From NCBI GenBank assembly GCA_028564705.1, contig JAPXFQ010001391.1:124001-188000 (forward strand): a stretch of 64,000 nt of DNA, in the 5' to 3' direction. Under the pieces are notes generated by a model that made no database searches, was not told the DNA's origin, and worked only from the letters and a program-made list of their open reading frames with translations. Position numbers and translations under genes: made by a program. Below are positions 36,301 to 48,047 of the stretch, in pieces. This stretch comes from Apricaphanius iberus. Lineage: Eukaryota; Chordata; Actinopteri; Cyprinodontiformes; Aphaniidae. The first letter of the stretch is position 1. Every line of letters begins with the position of its first letter.

Positions 36301-36585
36301 GGCCTGGTGCCTATCTCCAGCTGTCAACAGGCGAGTTACACCCTGGACAGGTCGCCAGTCCATCGCAGGGCCACATAGAGACAGACTGGAACAACAACCA
36401 TGCACGCACACACTCACACGTAAGGACAATTTAGATCGATCAATTAATCTGATAGTCATGTTTTTGAACTGTGGGAGGAAGCTGGAGTATCCGGAGGGAA
36501 CCCACGCATGCACGGGGAGAACATGCAAACTCCATGCAGGAAGACCCTGGGCCGGGATACAAACCCACAACCTTCCTGCTGCGAA
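36301..36585 (-). mobile_element. Longer copy of the ATCC-tailed retroelement
   Basis: Contains the same CTGGTGCCTATCTCCAGCTG core as the copies at 795 and 3792 and continues beyond them with GGACAGGTCGCCAGTCCATC, CCCACGCATGCACGGGGAG and AACATGCAAACTCCATGCAG. These are motifs of a very common teleost repeat. The tail end is absent, so it is truncated where it meets the hAT-like copy. Confidence 0.7.
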
Positions 36586-37050
36586 TTAAATTGAAAATAT
36601 ATCTTGAAATTGTTTAAATGTAACTCACAGTGTGCAAACCTATGCACAAAAGATTCCCCCATATATTCTATGAAGTCTTTAGGTACTGTCCAAGAGACCT
36701 GTATTCATAAGAAAGGTGCAACAGTGATTTTTATTTGATGTGCTTTATGGGATATAGGTCGAGATATTACATTGAAGGTTAAATCATTGTTACTTTTTTT
36801 TTCAGCTTAAATTTTATGAAAAGCGTTATAAACACTACCTTGCAAGCCCAGTGTAAAACATTTTTTTCTTTTTCTTTGTAAGGATCTTTAGTAATCATTA
36901 CAAGTCATTTCGATTCGACCAAACCAAATGTTTACTAGTTTAACAACATCGTTTTAGATTATTTTTTCTAAAACCAAGACCAAACAGAACAGTCTGAACA
37001 GAACATCCTCCAAGAGCAATGAACTGATGACTTGCAGGTTACTCGTTACA

Positions 37051-37066
37051 CCTCTAGATGGCGCGC
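37051..37066 (+). promoter_or_regulatory. cenpm: CTCF-like motif upstream of cenpm
   Basis: CCTCTAGATGGCGCGC closely resembles the CTCF core (CC-x-x-TAGATGGCGC type), 116 bases upstream of the cenpm start codon. Motif match by eye only. Confidence 0.35.
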
Positions 37067-37088
37067 ATCAACCACGGTTAGCACGTAA

Positions 37089-37096
37089 TTACGTCA
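37089..37096 (+). promoter_or_regulatory. cenpm: CRE/ATF-like site in the cenpm promoter
   Basis: TTACGTCA lies 86 bases upstream of the ATG at 37182 in a CG-containing, TATA-less stretch, a usual place for ATF/CREB-family sites. Confidence 0.45.
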
Positions 37097-37181
37097 GCGA
37101 TACGTTCAAAAAAGAAGCGCGATGCACTGAGTTTTGTTTTGCTAACAGTATTAGCTCATAATAGTTATCGGGGGAGCAGAA

Positions 37182-40100
37182 ATGTCTCTACTAAAACCGT
37201 TTAACAAACTTCCGGATCTTAACACGGCCAGCATCCTGGTGAGTTTGTTTCTTATTGCGCCCTGACGCAATTAGACTATTCGGCTTCTCCGTTTTAGCTA
37301 CGATGAAAGGTTGTGGGTGTTTCTATAGTAGGTGAGTTTCTTCAACTACCTCAGCGTACGGTTTGGGGTGAAATGTCTTTGCCTATTTCAAACATAAGAC
37401 CTGAATTATGCTGATTGTGCTTTGTTTTACTAGGTAACATATCCTTGCTAACTTTTGAATTTATTTATTTATTTATTTTTTCAGTTTAACCCTCATCCAA
37501 AAGCCTGGAATACGAACTAGTCAATAAATTTAGATCAAGAGTTTACCCTCAAAAGTATGATGTGAGATGAGAGAAATAGAAATAACTCTACTATTCTCAG
37601 ATCGACTGACTCTTAAACTATTGTTCCTGAAATTAGACATTTAAGAGATAAAATAAAAAATCCACTTTGAATGGGAAACTATGGTGATTTATCGAAATTT
37701 AGACTATAAAGTTACAGGCAATGAAAGGCAATTTTATTTGTATAGCACACTTTCAATACAGGGCAGTTCAAGGTGCTTTACAAATGATTAGAATACAAAA
37801 GATCAGTTACAATAAGAAAATCAAGAAAATACAACAAAATAGGGACAAGTGAATAAAAAACGAAGATTTTGTTTCATTAACTGATCTTGCTGAAGAAAGC
37901 CCACAGTTTTTAACAAGAAAGCGTTTACAGTAATTAAGACAATAATGTGTGTGACAATTAAAAAAGTAAACAGTAAATATCAGCAGCTCTGTCATTTATC
38001 AAAATTAATCTGTGGATTTGGGAGATAATCTCATTCTTTTACATTGTGATGATATGCTGTTAGTGCATGGACTGTGATCATTTGGTTTATTCTTGATTTT
38101 TCCTGCAGCTGGTGGAGAACGAGGAGCAGTTTCAACAGAGTCTAGCAAACGTCCTGGTGGAGGAGACGGCCGTAACTGTGAACGTGTGAGTAACCCTCAC
38201 CATAGTTCAGAAAGTGTGATATTGTTGTGTTCTTGTGGGGAGAAAATACAGCTCAGCAGCATTTGTTTAGTGCAGGGATCATCAACCTACTATCTTAGAG
38301 TTCTTGGATGCATTCCTGCTCCAACACACCTGAATCAAATGAATGGTTAATGACCAGGCCTTTGCATAACTTGCATACATATGTTTAGCAGTGCTGCCTT
38401 GCAGCAAGCAATCATAATTTTTTTGTCTCAGTCAGCAATTCTTGCATCAAATTCTATTTGCCTTAGAGTTCTAATCAAGCGTTCATTTGGTGATTAAACT
38501 CAGCTAATTTCACGCTCCCTCACTGTATCAAGCAGGAGATTAGCCAAGAGTCTCCCTCTTCCCATGGAGAACAATGAGAGTCGACCAAGGATCGACCTGG
38601 TAGTGTTCATCATTAATCTGACCTCAGACAAGAGGTAATCATTCCCACACTTCATCCAATTCACTTGAACACACAGGTAAAGTATTCTAATGATCAGTGA
38701 TTTTTGTTTTGTTTTAATACGTTTATTAATATAGCACCATTTCAGAACCGACGTTAACTCAAGGTACTTGACCAGAAACACGGGTCTAAATTGTATCTAA
38801 TTATAGAGAAATCTTGTCACGTCCAATACAGCATACGTTTTAATTTGTTCATAGCTGTCTGGAAGCTAAATTCATAAGAAGTCAGAAAATGTAATCATGT
38901 TGTGCAAACAAGAAGGTCTCATCATCATCATCCTTTATTTATAAAGCACATTTAAACAGCGACAACACCAACCAAAGTGCTGTACAAGACAATAAAATAC
39001 CAAAGAATATACAGCAGCATAAAATCGCTAAAACAAGTAAAAATGGTAAAAACAAACAGACAACATCTCACAGGGGTTAAACCGACTCAGCCGAGAAGGC
39101 TTGGGTAGAAAAATATGTCTTAAGACGAACTTTAAAAATGGGGAGGGATGGGGCGAGTCGGACTGTCAGGGGGAGTTGGTTCCAGAACTTAGGAGCACAA
39201 ACTGAAAAAGACCCACGGGCCTTATAGCGGGCAGGAGGAACAAGCAGAAGGTGCTGTTCAGAAAACCTCAAGGTTCGCGCCGGAACGTAAGGGCTTAAAA
39301 GCTGTGCCAAATAAGAGGGAGCCATTTCGTGCATTGATTTATAGACTAGCAGGAGAATTTTAAAGTTAATGCAAAATCTCACTGGAAGCCAGTGTAAATT
39401 AGCCAAGACAGGGATGATATGCTGCCGCCAATCTGTGCCCGTCAGAAAACTAGTGGCGGTGTTTTGTACCAGTTGAAGCCGCACCACTGAAGAGGAGGGA
39501 ATACCATATAAGAGAGCGTTAGCACAGTCCAGACGAGACATTACAAAAGCATGAACAACTGACTGGAGATCTTTTTTATTCAGGACTGATTTTAGCTTGG
39601 CTAGCCGTCGGAGATGAAAGAAACATGACCTGACTACCTGATTTATCTGCACATCCATTTTAAAAAAGGCGTCCAGAGTGACCCCCAGATTTTTTATTGT
39701 AGGCTTCACCAATGCAGACAATGAAGGGGGCAATTATACAGGCCTCTATATTTCACTGTACTGACAGGGATCCCATGCATGTTTTTATTCACGTCCCTTT
39801 TTCTAAGCATACACGCTAAAACAAGTAATTCTGTGCCGTGTTTTTTTTTTTTTTAATGGTTTGTCATAGTTTCAAGTCGGCAAAAGCTTCTCTGAAATAC
39901 TTGGATCCTGGATACTTCCTTGGAAAAGTCTGTTTCATGGCTACCAATGGTATGAAAACTCCTTTCCTGAATCACATACGTGTACATTAAGAGAGGAAGA
40001 GCAGTTGTGCTTCTGAATAAATGAAGAAGAAAAAATAGCTTAGCCCCTTCTTTGAGACTTTTTATTCTTCTCTTCTGTAGCTCGCCATGCCTCGGTCCGC

Positions 40101-43100
40101 ACCGGGCGCCTGGACGCTGTCAGGCAGTTGGCCGTTTCGCTCCAATGCCCTCTGTTGTTTGCCGAGGACCAGGTTTGTGCTAAAATTGAGGATATTTGCA
40201 TCTAAAGTCTCACTTAGTAGTCATAAAAAGGTTAGGTAGAATAGATTTAGTAATAACATAAGTGATTTATCCTTTGGTCATTAAAAAAAAAACCCAAAAA
40301 ACATACATTCTTTAATCATGATAATTCAAACATGTCTGTTAAACCAATATTTAGCACCCTCAGACCTGTAGCAAACACCATTATCTGACCCACACCAGTC
40401 GGTCAATCCATTATTGCAAAGAAAAATGTTATGTATTGTTACGAGATACTAAACTTGTGTTCTTTCACTGTTAAGCATTAAGTTTTTATACTGGGTTGCA
40501 ATTATGTTTTGCTGCTTTTTTATCAGACTGTCTTAATAAAATAAAATGTTTTCAGTAAAAAAAAAATATTAACATAAAAAAAATCCACAAGACACAGTTG
40601 TTACTACACCTGCTGTGATTACCTTCAGGATTCCTTTGCAGTCCGGAAGAGACAGGAATTTCCCATCCTCCAATTCCTTGTCTGGATTAGGTTGGAAAAG
40701 CAAAAATGGATTCTATTGGTTTTACTTTAGATGGGATTTGCCAAATCACACTTTGATTTGAACATGCTACAGATCATCTAGAATCTAGGCTTCCCTCTTA
40801 TGCTCTCTTCCCTTTAGATTTCTCTATAGTATGGGTCTCCAACCCTAGTCCTGGAGATCTACTGTCCTGCAGCTTTTGGATGCATCCCTTCAGCCGTGTT
40901 GGAGCAGAGAAGCATCTAAAACCTGCAGGTCAGTAGCAGTGTTGTAGTCAAGTCACCATCTCTTGAGTCACATTCAAGTCCTAAGTAAGGCTGAACGATT
41001 TAGGAAAATAATCTAATTGAGAATTATTTTTTCTCTCTTCAGTATTGCAATTGCGATTTAATTTGCAATATCTTTTATGGGGCTTTTCTCATGTATTTTT
41101 TAACTAATGCAAGCAAAAAAATTCCTGTGTATTATAAACCGTGTCAGATTTTTTTTATACAGATGTGGACAAAATTGTTGGTACCCTTCATTAAATAAAT
41201 GAAAACTCATAATGGTCACAGAAATAACTTTAATCTGACAAAAGTAATAATAAATAAAAATTATATAAATGTTGACCAATGAAAGTCAGACATTGCTTTT
41301 CATCCATGCTTCAAAATAATTATTTAAAAAATAAATGCATGAAACAGGCCTGGACAAAAATGATTGTACCCCTAGAAAAGAATGAAAATAATGTGACCAA
41401 AGGGACATGTTAATCCAATGTATGTCCACTAATCAGCATCCTAGGTGTCTACAATCCTGTAATCACTCAGTGGGCCTATATATAGGACTCCAGGTAGTCA
41501 CTGTGTTGTTTGGTGACATGGTGTGTACCACACTCAATAGCAAAGGAAAGGGTTGTCTCAGGAGATGAGAAAGAAAATAATAGACAAGCATGTTAACTGT
41601 AAAGGCTATAAGACCATCTCCTTGGTTATGTTCTGGGGCTGATTTGCTGCATCTGACACAGGGTGTCTTGAATCTGTGCAGGGTACAATGAAATCTCAAG
41701 ACTATCAGGGGATTCTAGAGAGAAATGTGCTGGCCAGTGTCAGAAAGCATGGTCTCAGTCGCAGGTCACGGGTCTTACAACAGGAAAATGACCCAAAACA
41801 CACAGCTAAAAACACCCAAGAAGGGCTAAGAGGAAAACACTGGCCTTCTATGAGCCCTGATCTCAATCCTATTGAGCATCTTTGGAAGGAGCTGAAACGT
41901 GCTGTCTGGAAAAGGCGCCCTTCAAACCGGAAACAACTAGAACAGTTTGCTCATGAGGAGTGGGCCAAAATACTGTGAGAGGTGCAGAAGTCTCATTGAC
42001 AGTTACAGGAATCATTTGATTGCAGTGATTGCCTCAAAAGGTTGTGCAACCAAATATTAAGTTGTGGGTACCATCATTTTTGTCCAGGCCTGTTTCATGC
42101 ATTTATTTTTTAAATAATTCCGTTGAAGCATGGATGAAAAGCAATGTCTGACTTTCATTGGTCAACATTTATATAGTTTTTTATTTATTATTACTTTTGT
42201 CAGATTAAAGTTATTTCTGTGACCATTATGAGTTTTTCTTTGAGTTAATGAAGGATACCAACAATTTTGTCCACGTCTGTACATAATTTATTCTATTCCA
42301 TAGACTAGACTTATTTTAAATTAAGCCAAATTAATCATAACTTGAATATAAACAAGATTATTTATCAACTTAAATCACCACATTTGATGTGATGTTCGTC
42401 ATTATGCAAACAATATTTTTTTACGTGTAGATCCCAGCTGGCAAGGCCCTCTCTCGGCCGGATGCAATGTTTTCCCTCCTGGGTCATCGGGTGGCTGGTA
42501 TTTTAGCCCGACATATGCAACTCTCATATATGGTGGTGTGATGTTTTTTAGGTGTTGATAAAGGTTCGTAGTGTACATCGTGAGGTAGCAACATAATAAT
42601 CTGTATAATACCTGGTGTTGTGCAGCATCAACATTTTAATAGCCAATATAATTTCCTATGTACTATTCCTCTTTGGTATCAAATTTTAAGCAGCGTTGGC
42701 TTCTGTCCAGCTTTACACCATTTTATAACAGGTTAAAGCTCAGCGTTTCCTTCCTGCATTGATTGAGCTGTCCACACTTTCCCAGATCTCATGCTCAAAT
42801 TGCAGCCTTTGCGATTAGAAAATCCGATTTTGTCATATTGGGATATTGCATATGCAATGAATTGTTCGTCCCTAGTCCTAAGTGTCCAAGTCCCATAGAG
42901 AGCAAGTCAAGTCACTCTGTCCTACTAGCAAAGTCATTATCTCGTGAGAGCAAGTCAAAAATAAGAGAGTGGGGTGTAGATATTAAGACTAAAACAATGG
43001 CAGCCATAGATGGTTTACTTTATTTAAAGAGAAATTGTATGCAACACCCCAGTGGTAGCACCAATCCAACACAGTAGCATGTGCACAACAATAAAATATG

Positions 43101-44799
43101 TTTAAAGTAAATTTGAAAACAGTAATCAACATTTTACCTTTACACTTACAGAGGTTTTGATAATTTATTGTCCAGTAATCTGATCTAACAAGCTAACATT
43201 AGCATTGGCTACATGCTAATTCCAACAATAGTCATTTATCGTGTCAGAGTCAAAGTCCTGATGTTGCAAGTCCAGGTACAATTCCTTGGTGAGCGGCTAA
43301 TATCAAGTCAGAAGTACCTGAAAAGTGACTCAAGTCAGTAGTTGAGTCCAAGACAAGGAGTGAGGTAGTCGATCTCTAGACAGTAGCTCTGGAGGACCAG
43401 GGTTGGAGAGCACGGCCCAACACGTTTTCCTTGGAGTTTAGTCTAGTTTACTATGTCAATAAAAGGAGGTGGACTTTGTTTCTGATGAATCGTTTCTGTG
43501 TTGATTTGACTCTATGATTTGGATCATTTCCATGCTTAAGTAGCTGGTGATGTCCCATTTCTAGTTTACTGGTAGCGTCCAACAGATTTTCATCTAAAAT
43601 GTCCTGGTATTTCAAAGATTTCGTGATGCCAAAGATCTGTAACAGGGTTCCCAGGACACTCAGAGTAGAAATGGTCCCACAGCATCACAGATCCTCCGCC
43701 ATACTTAACAGTGGGCATGAAAAAAGTTTTTTCCAATCAGAAGTTTATACATTCTATACCGGGGTTTTATGGCTCATGAGCAGGCCTCTGCAGAACTTTG
43801 CCATGCCGAGGAGGTTGTTGGAACAGTTGAATCAGATGTGTTGGAGTACAGATTTATCTAAAATCGACATGACACTGGCCCATGGGGACTGGAGCTGGAG
43901 ACCCCTGTTTTATACTGTATTTTCATCCTGGACACAACGCCATTATCCATCGACGGAAGGTCATCTGTGACCTACATAACGACACACGGAGTACAGCCCA
44001 GTTTTCTAACTATCTGTCAACAGAGAGCGTATGTCTGTGATTGGTCATCTCAACAACAGCCAGGGATCTTTACACCAGACCGGTGCTCTATAGTCAATAT
44101 AATCAGTAGTTAATGCAGCATTTGGACACTACATGCTTTGTATTGAAAGGACAGTTTATCTAATATGGGCTTTAGGAGATTTTTGTGCACAAGGATGTGT
44201 GAAGAAACAACAAAACTGACCACTTTTTTGCATGCGTTTTAAAGTATTCGGATTAAAAAGCTTTCGAGCTCAATCAAAACTTACTTTGTCTCTAATTGCT
44301 CCTTGACAGGGATTGCTTTTACAAACTGAAGAAATAACCCCCCCAAACACACACACACTTTCCTGGTGGGGAATTGCTTTGCAACATTTACACACCAACA
44401 GAGAAGTATAAAGGAAAAACGTCTTTGTCAATACGTCTGCGTCTGGGTGCAAACTTGCTGATGGAGAATACAAAAAGAGGCTTAAGTCTCGTATGTAAAG
44501 GCGCACGGTTTCAGTTAAAGTCAATGTGGAGTTAAGCCAGCTGCAATAAAAGATGGATTTTCTTAATACTTTTTACCCCCTTGACCAGACAGGGCGTCAA
44601 ATTTATCCACTTGGATTCTTTTGATTTGTTTTTATTTTTTCCTCTTCAGACTCCAGAAGGTGTAACGAGTTCAGCGCAAAGGCTTCTTACTATCCTTAAA
44701 GCAGCGTCTGGTCTCATTCCGAACACTACTGCTCTGTTCCTGTCCAACCTGACCAGATGCACCATGCCGGTAGACATCGACCAGCCAAGTTTCGATTAG
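37182..44799 (+). CDS. cenpm: Centromere protein M
   Basis: Subunit of the constitutive centromere-associated network (CENP-H/I/K/M), a small-GTPase-like fold that does not bind nucleotide and supports kinetochore assembly. Exons: 37182-37238, 38109-38185, 38536-38634, 39870-39949, 40081-40172, 44650-44799; all phases agree and give 184 residues (human 180). Diagnostic segments: start MSLLKPFNKLPDLNTASILL, RLAKSLPLP, RPRIDLVVFIINLTSDK, YLDPGYFLGKVCFMAT and a final AQRLLTILKAASGLIP. Exon 3 is easy to miss because no long frame marks it, but without it the central beta strand (RIDLVVF) would be lost. The last intron is 4.5 kb and carries nested transposons. Confidence 0.95.
37715..37810 (+). 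repeat. LINE-tail-like repeat in cenpm intron 1
   Basis: GCAATTTTATTTGTATAGCAC followed by TTCAAGGTGCTTTACAAATG is the pattern of the 3' end shared by many teleost L2/CR1-type LINEs and their SINEs. It has no coding content. A related but poorer copy is near 38710-38770. Confidence 0.5.
38925..39740 (-). mobile_element. 5'-truncated LINE with reverse-transcriptase C-terminus
   Basis: A minus-strand frame of 218 codons (39733-39077) is intact and reads as the C-terminal third of a CR1/L2/Rex-type LINE polyprotein: LGVTLDAFFKMDVQINQVV, then FFHLRRLAKLKSVL, HAFVMSRLDCANALLYGIP, RLQLVQNTATSFLTG, HWLPVRFCINFKILLLVYKS, APKFWNQLPL. It is followed on the minus strand by the CTTTATTTATAAAGCACATTT-type 3' end and an ATC repeat tail. 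The catalytic part of the enzyme is missing, so the copy is dead on arrival but young. Confidence 0.85.
41158..42281 (+). mobile_element. Internally deleted Tc1/mariner transposon
   Basis: A 1120-bp element (41160-42279) between TA duplications at 41158-41159 and 42280-42281. Its terminal inverted repeats are about 200 bp long (left CAGATGTGGACAAAATTGTT, right complement CAGACGTGGACAAAATTGTT), of the long IR/DR type. It sits inside the hAT-type element. Confidence 0.92.
41500..41978 (+). pseudogene. Broken Tc1 transposase
   Basis: An N-terminal scrap with helix-turn-helix-like sequence (around 41520-41610) runs directly into the DDE part, so the middle of the gene is deleted. The C-terminal part from 41676 is open for 100 codons and shows the catalytic-domain motifs QQENDPKHTA and WPSMSPDLNPIEHLWKELK, giving the second Asp and the final Glu. 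A TGA interrupts the frame at the FWG position upstream. Non-functional. Confidence 0.8.
43560..43780 (-). mobile_element. Minus-strand transposon scrap in the last cenpm intron
   Basis: Reverse-strand reading gives Tc1-like transposase scraps; on the plus strand the marks are CCTGGTATTTCAAAGATTTC, CCACAGCATCACAGATCCTC and CGCCATACTTAACAGTGGGC. No frame survives. Confidence 0.5.
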
Positions 44800-45011
44800 C
44801 TCCTCTCTGTCATGTAAACTAAAACCTTTCTTGGAGTTTTTATGTATGTATTTATTTTTAATGCCTTATTTTGTTAGCTACATCTGTACTTGTTTGTCGA
44901 CGTGTTAAATTTTAAAGATCATGTTGTACCATAGGTCGTTTTGTTTTTCCAATATGCTCTACATACAATGCTGTTTAACCTAAATATGTGCACTGTTAAT
45001 ACAAGGAAATT

Positions 45012-45017
45012 AATAAA
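45012..45017 (+). other. cenpm: cenpm polyadenylation signal
   Basis: AATAAA 213 bases after the stop; a second AATAAA is at 45058-45063. Confidence 0.6.
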
Positions 45018-45144
45018 TCTGTTATCAGGATTTTTAAACTTTCAATTTTGTTCATTAAATAAAAACTTAACTCATAGGAACAAGTCTTGTCTTCTTGAGT
45101 AGCTGTTAGGATATAACCTCATTTCAGTGATATCAAAGGGGGTC

Positions 45145-45425
45145 AGATAGAGGAGGAAAAGGTGTGTCACCCAGAGCGTGTCCAGAGACTCTGTCCCTAG
45201 TGTCACGTCTGCATGCAAACACTAACACACACACTATTAATAGTTGTCATCCTGGCAGTTTTCCACCATACAGGATATTCCACACAAGGCGTCCTATTGA
45301 GGACTACAAGGAGGCAGTTAGACAAAGGAATTTCTGCAAAAACAATGATAGCTTTGTGTCTTCTCGCTTCTCAAAGCTGTTTTCTCTCCATGCTGTGGGA
45401 GTCAAAGACCTATTTAAACACATCC
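45145..45425 (+). repeat. Diverged duplicated segment, copy A
   Basis: Matches 49660-49925 in order over roughly 270 bp: AGGTGTGTC, the identical 13-mer TGTCACGTCTGCA (45201-45213 and 49714-49726), CACTATTAA, a TCATC-x-GGCA block, GAGGAC, AAAGGAAT/AGAGGAAT and ATGATAGC. No family of transposon is evident and neither copy has a clear exon. It lies just downstream of cenpm. Confidence 0.55.
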
Positions 45426-45984
45426 CAGAAATGATCTGAGCACGAAACGTCCATCTGCCTATTGTCTGCACTTTACCCTGTCAGCTCTGTAGTACAAAGA
45501 GCAGCTGATGACCTTCTGAATCTGTTCATGACTTCATCTCTGGCAAGAAAAGTGGAATAACACTCAAGAGGATGTTCATTCAGCTGTTTCAGAAAGATTC
45601 TCTGAAGTAAGAGTTCACAATAAAAACGAACTAAAGTAAAGCTACTGTCACCGTTTCTTGTTCGGTACTGTATGCTGATGTATTGCAGAATGTGTTGCAA
45701 AGCTCTAAGCATGAGGAAATGATGCAGATTTTTTTTTAACATCTATTCCTGTCACATCTTTACTATGTGTTTTGACACTATGATTTACTATGATTTGTAA
45801 TTTAGTGTTTACTGTAGGTTTTAGCCTGGAAATGAAACAGCATGTTCAGCAATAACCACATAATATTAAACACAAAAAATGGATACAACTACTGTTTATC
45901 TCTATTACAAATATTTTTTTGGTTAAAATATGTTTGTTCATTCACTGAAGTTATACTGTTTAGAGTATCCTGAAATGACACTGA

Positions 45985-46125
45985 AGAATAGTAATACTTC
46001 ATATTACTTAAGTAAAAGTATAAAGTACTCTATAATAAAACTACACCTGAAAATACTTTTTTTCCAAAAAGCTACTCAAGTAAATGTAACTGACTAAATT
46101 GTATTAGTTTCTACCCTCCTCGGGC
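45985..46125 (+). mobile_element. TACTT-rich hAT-like MITE
   Basis: Motifs ACTTAAGTAAAAGTATAAAG and AGCTACTCAAGTAAATGTAAC, followed by CTACCCTCC, match a well-known class of short teleost elements. The same class flanks the insertion at 3792-3878. No coding content. Confidence 0.5.
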
Positions 46126-46717
46126 ACTTTATGTCTTATGTCATTATTTTTTAGAAATCAGTTTTTACTTTGTTAAAAGGGTTTTTCTTGACAATGATTG
46201 AACTGTAAAACCAATAAAAAGGATACACCTTTCAAGGTGAATGCGTTTTCTATGCGCCATAGATTAATTATATATAGTCTGATGTTTTCAAGCCTTTATC
46301 TCAGTCAAACATGATTATTTAAAACATTACATTTACAATTAGAATTACAGCAGATGAATAAAAAACAGGTTTAAGACAGGTATATACGCTTAATGAAAAA
46401 AGAAATTGTAATGGCTGCTTAAATGTTATTTTCAAAAGGTACTTTTAATCTAGCAAAAGACTGTTAGAACACTATTCTAATTTACTAAGACTGGCTGTAC
46501 TGTTAAGATCAGAAAAAGAAAAAAAAAGTATAAAACAGACTTCTATTCCGCTTTTTGCTGTACGTCTTACATATGTTGTATTTTAGGGACTCCTTTAGAA
46601 AAAAACTTTTTTTTTCATTCAATATTGTACTAAAGTAAACTTAAAAACCTTGATGAGCAACCTGGGCTTCTATAAAAGCAGAGGATCACCTCCAAGCCCC
46701 ACTGCATTACTTCATGC

Positions 46718-48047
46718 AGAAGGAGCCCCCAATTAGAACAACACGCAACAACACCACATTGAGCGGGGGGAGAGAGGCTGGGGCACCTCTTATGGGGGTG
46801 CCGGGGTTGTAGAGTAGGTTGGTGCCGTCCGGTGGATCGGTGGGGACCGTGCCTGGCCCCCAGGCCTCCTGCCGGTTCCAGGACTTCTGCTGGCTGGTCG
46901 GTTCATCTGGGGGGGGCTGTGCGGCATTGGCTGGGCCTCTGATCTTGGCGCCCTGCGTGGGGCGGGATCTGGACCCAAGAGCTGGAAGATCTGGATGTCC
47001 AGGAGCCGGCTGGGCGCGGCCTGGGGAGGGCGTACATCCGCTGTGGCTCCCTGGTGTGTGGGGGCGGGCCGGGTTGTTGGCGGTGGGTATTGGTCCGGGG
47101 TGGCGGCGGCGTGTGTTGTCCGTCGGTTGGCTGCGGATCCCCCTTGCCTGCGGCGGCGGCGGGGCGCCCTTGTCGGCTGGTCCCTGGTTGGGGCCCCGCT
47201 GGGGGGCGGGGTGCCCCGTGATCTCTCGGGCCCCAGCATTGCGGCTGGTGGGTGTTCCCCTGGGGCTTCCATCTGTTCCTCTCTTGTTGGGTGATCGACC
47301 CTGCGCTGATCCGCCTGTGGACTCTGTACTCTGTGGGACCCTGGATGCATACATCTCTTGCCTCCTTCATGTCTGTGTTGATTCCTGTAGGACGGATTGA
47401 CGGTTCCTTACACCAGCTATCAATCACTTGCATGGGGAAACCTTATTCAGACCTGCATGCTCGCACACACATATAGGTGTGGGGACATTGGTGTGGACGG
47501 ACATATCTTAAGCTGAGGTTATCATCATTAGTTAGTTGTTCACAGGAGCTTACCAGAAACATTTGTATTATGTTCATTAATCCATGCTTGTGTGTAGTGA
47601 ATATGTAATTCTTAGTTTATTCTACTAGATCCGAACTATTGGTTTGGTTCTGTACAGTTTGTTGTTTTTGTTTTGTATTACTGTTTCCTCTGCCGTCCGG
47701 CAGAGGTGGAGGACTGGGATGTTTTCTTGTGTTCTTTGTTTGCCTCCCTGTCTTGTGTCGTCGGTTCGCGCCTCTGCTGGTCCGGTTTCTTTTCTTCACC
47801 TTCTTCCTTTCTCCCTTCTTGTCTCAGTTTAATGTCCATGACGTCAGGAAATTGAACCCACAGTAATCACTAATAAAGATTTTTCATACATATACATCAA
47901 GTGGCGTACTACAGCGAAGCTGTAATACTCTGCTTGGGAAAGTAAAACTGTTGGGCTTGTACTTGGTACTCAGACACCAATTCTGAGTAGCATACTGCTA
48001 GACAGGACACGTTAAAAAAAAAGAAAGAAAAGAAAAGAAGGAGCCCC
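46718..48047 (+). mobile_element. GC-rich retroelement insertion with 12-bp target duplication
   Basis: Direct repeats AGAAGGAGCCCC at 46718-46729 and 48036-48047 flank about 1.3 kb. The first half (46740-47400) is strikingly GC-rich against AT-rich surroundings; the second half is T-rich, contains AATAAAG near 47871, and ends in an A/G-rich tail (AAAAAAAAAGAAAGAAAAG). This is the structure of a plus-oriented, 5'-truncated non-LTR element. The long frames on both strands through the GC-rich part are low-complexity (Pro/Arg/Gly-rich) and I do not take them as genes. The family is not identified. Confidence 0.8.

Larger units (their letters stand above)
40978..42882 (+). mobile_element. hAT-type element with 8-bp target duplication, hosting a nested Tc1
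   Basis: Perfect 8-bp direct repeats GTCCTAAG at 40978-40985 and 42875-42882 flank an element of 1889 bp. Its ends are inverted: TAAGGCTGAACGATT at the left, and TAGGGACGAACAATT as the complement of the right end. Its own sequence is about 770 bp; the rest is a Tc1-like element inserted at 41160-42279. There is no hAT transposase, so it is non-autonomous. An 8-bp duplication is the hallmark of hAT insertion. Confidence 0.9.

Noticed and set aside
36199..36662. 107-123 codon frames on both strands
   Set aside because: They translate a common teleost ATCC-family repeat and its junction with a hAT-like MITE.
41463..41699. 78-codon minus-strand frame inside the Tc1 element
   Set aside because: Complement of the transposase remnant; no independent support.
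45164..45439. 91-codon plus-strand frame as a possible gene or exon
   Set aside because: It covers a duplicated segment, but the partner at 49.7 kb does not keep the frame and there are no clear splice sites.
46707..47476. Long overlapping frames of 176-215 codons on both strands in the GC-rich block
   Set aside because: They are Pro/Arg/Gly/Gln-rich, overlap each other on opposite strands and lie inside a retroelement insertion bounded by target duplications; GC-rich composition alone removes stops.
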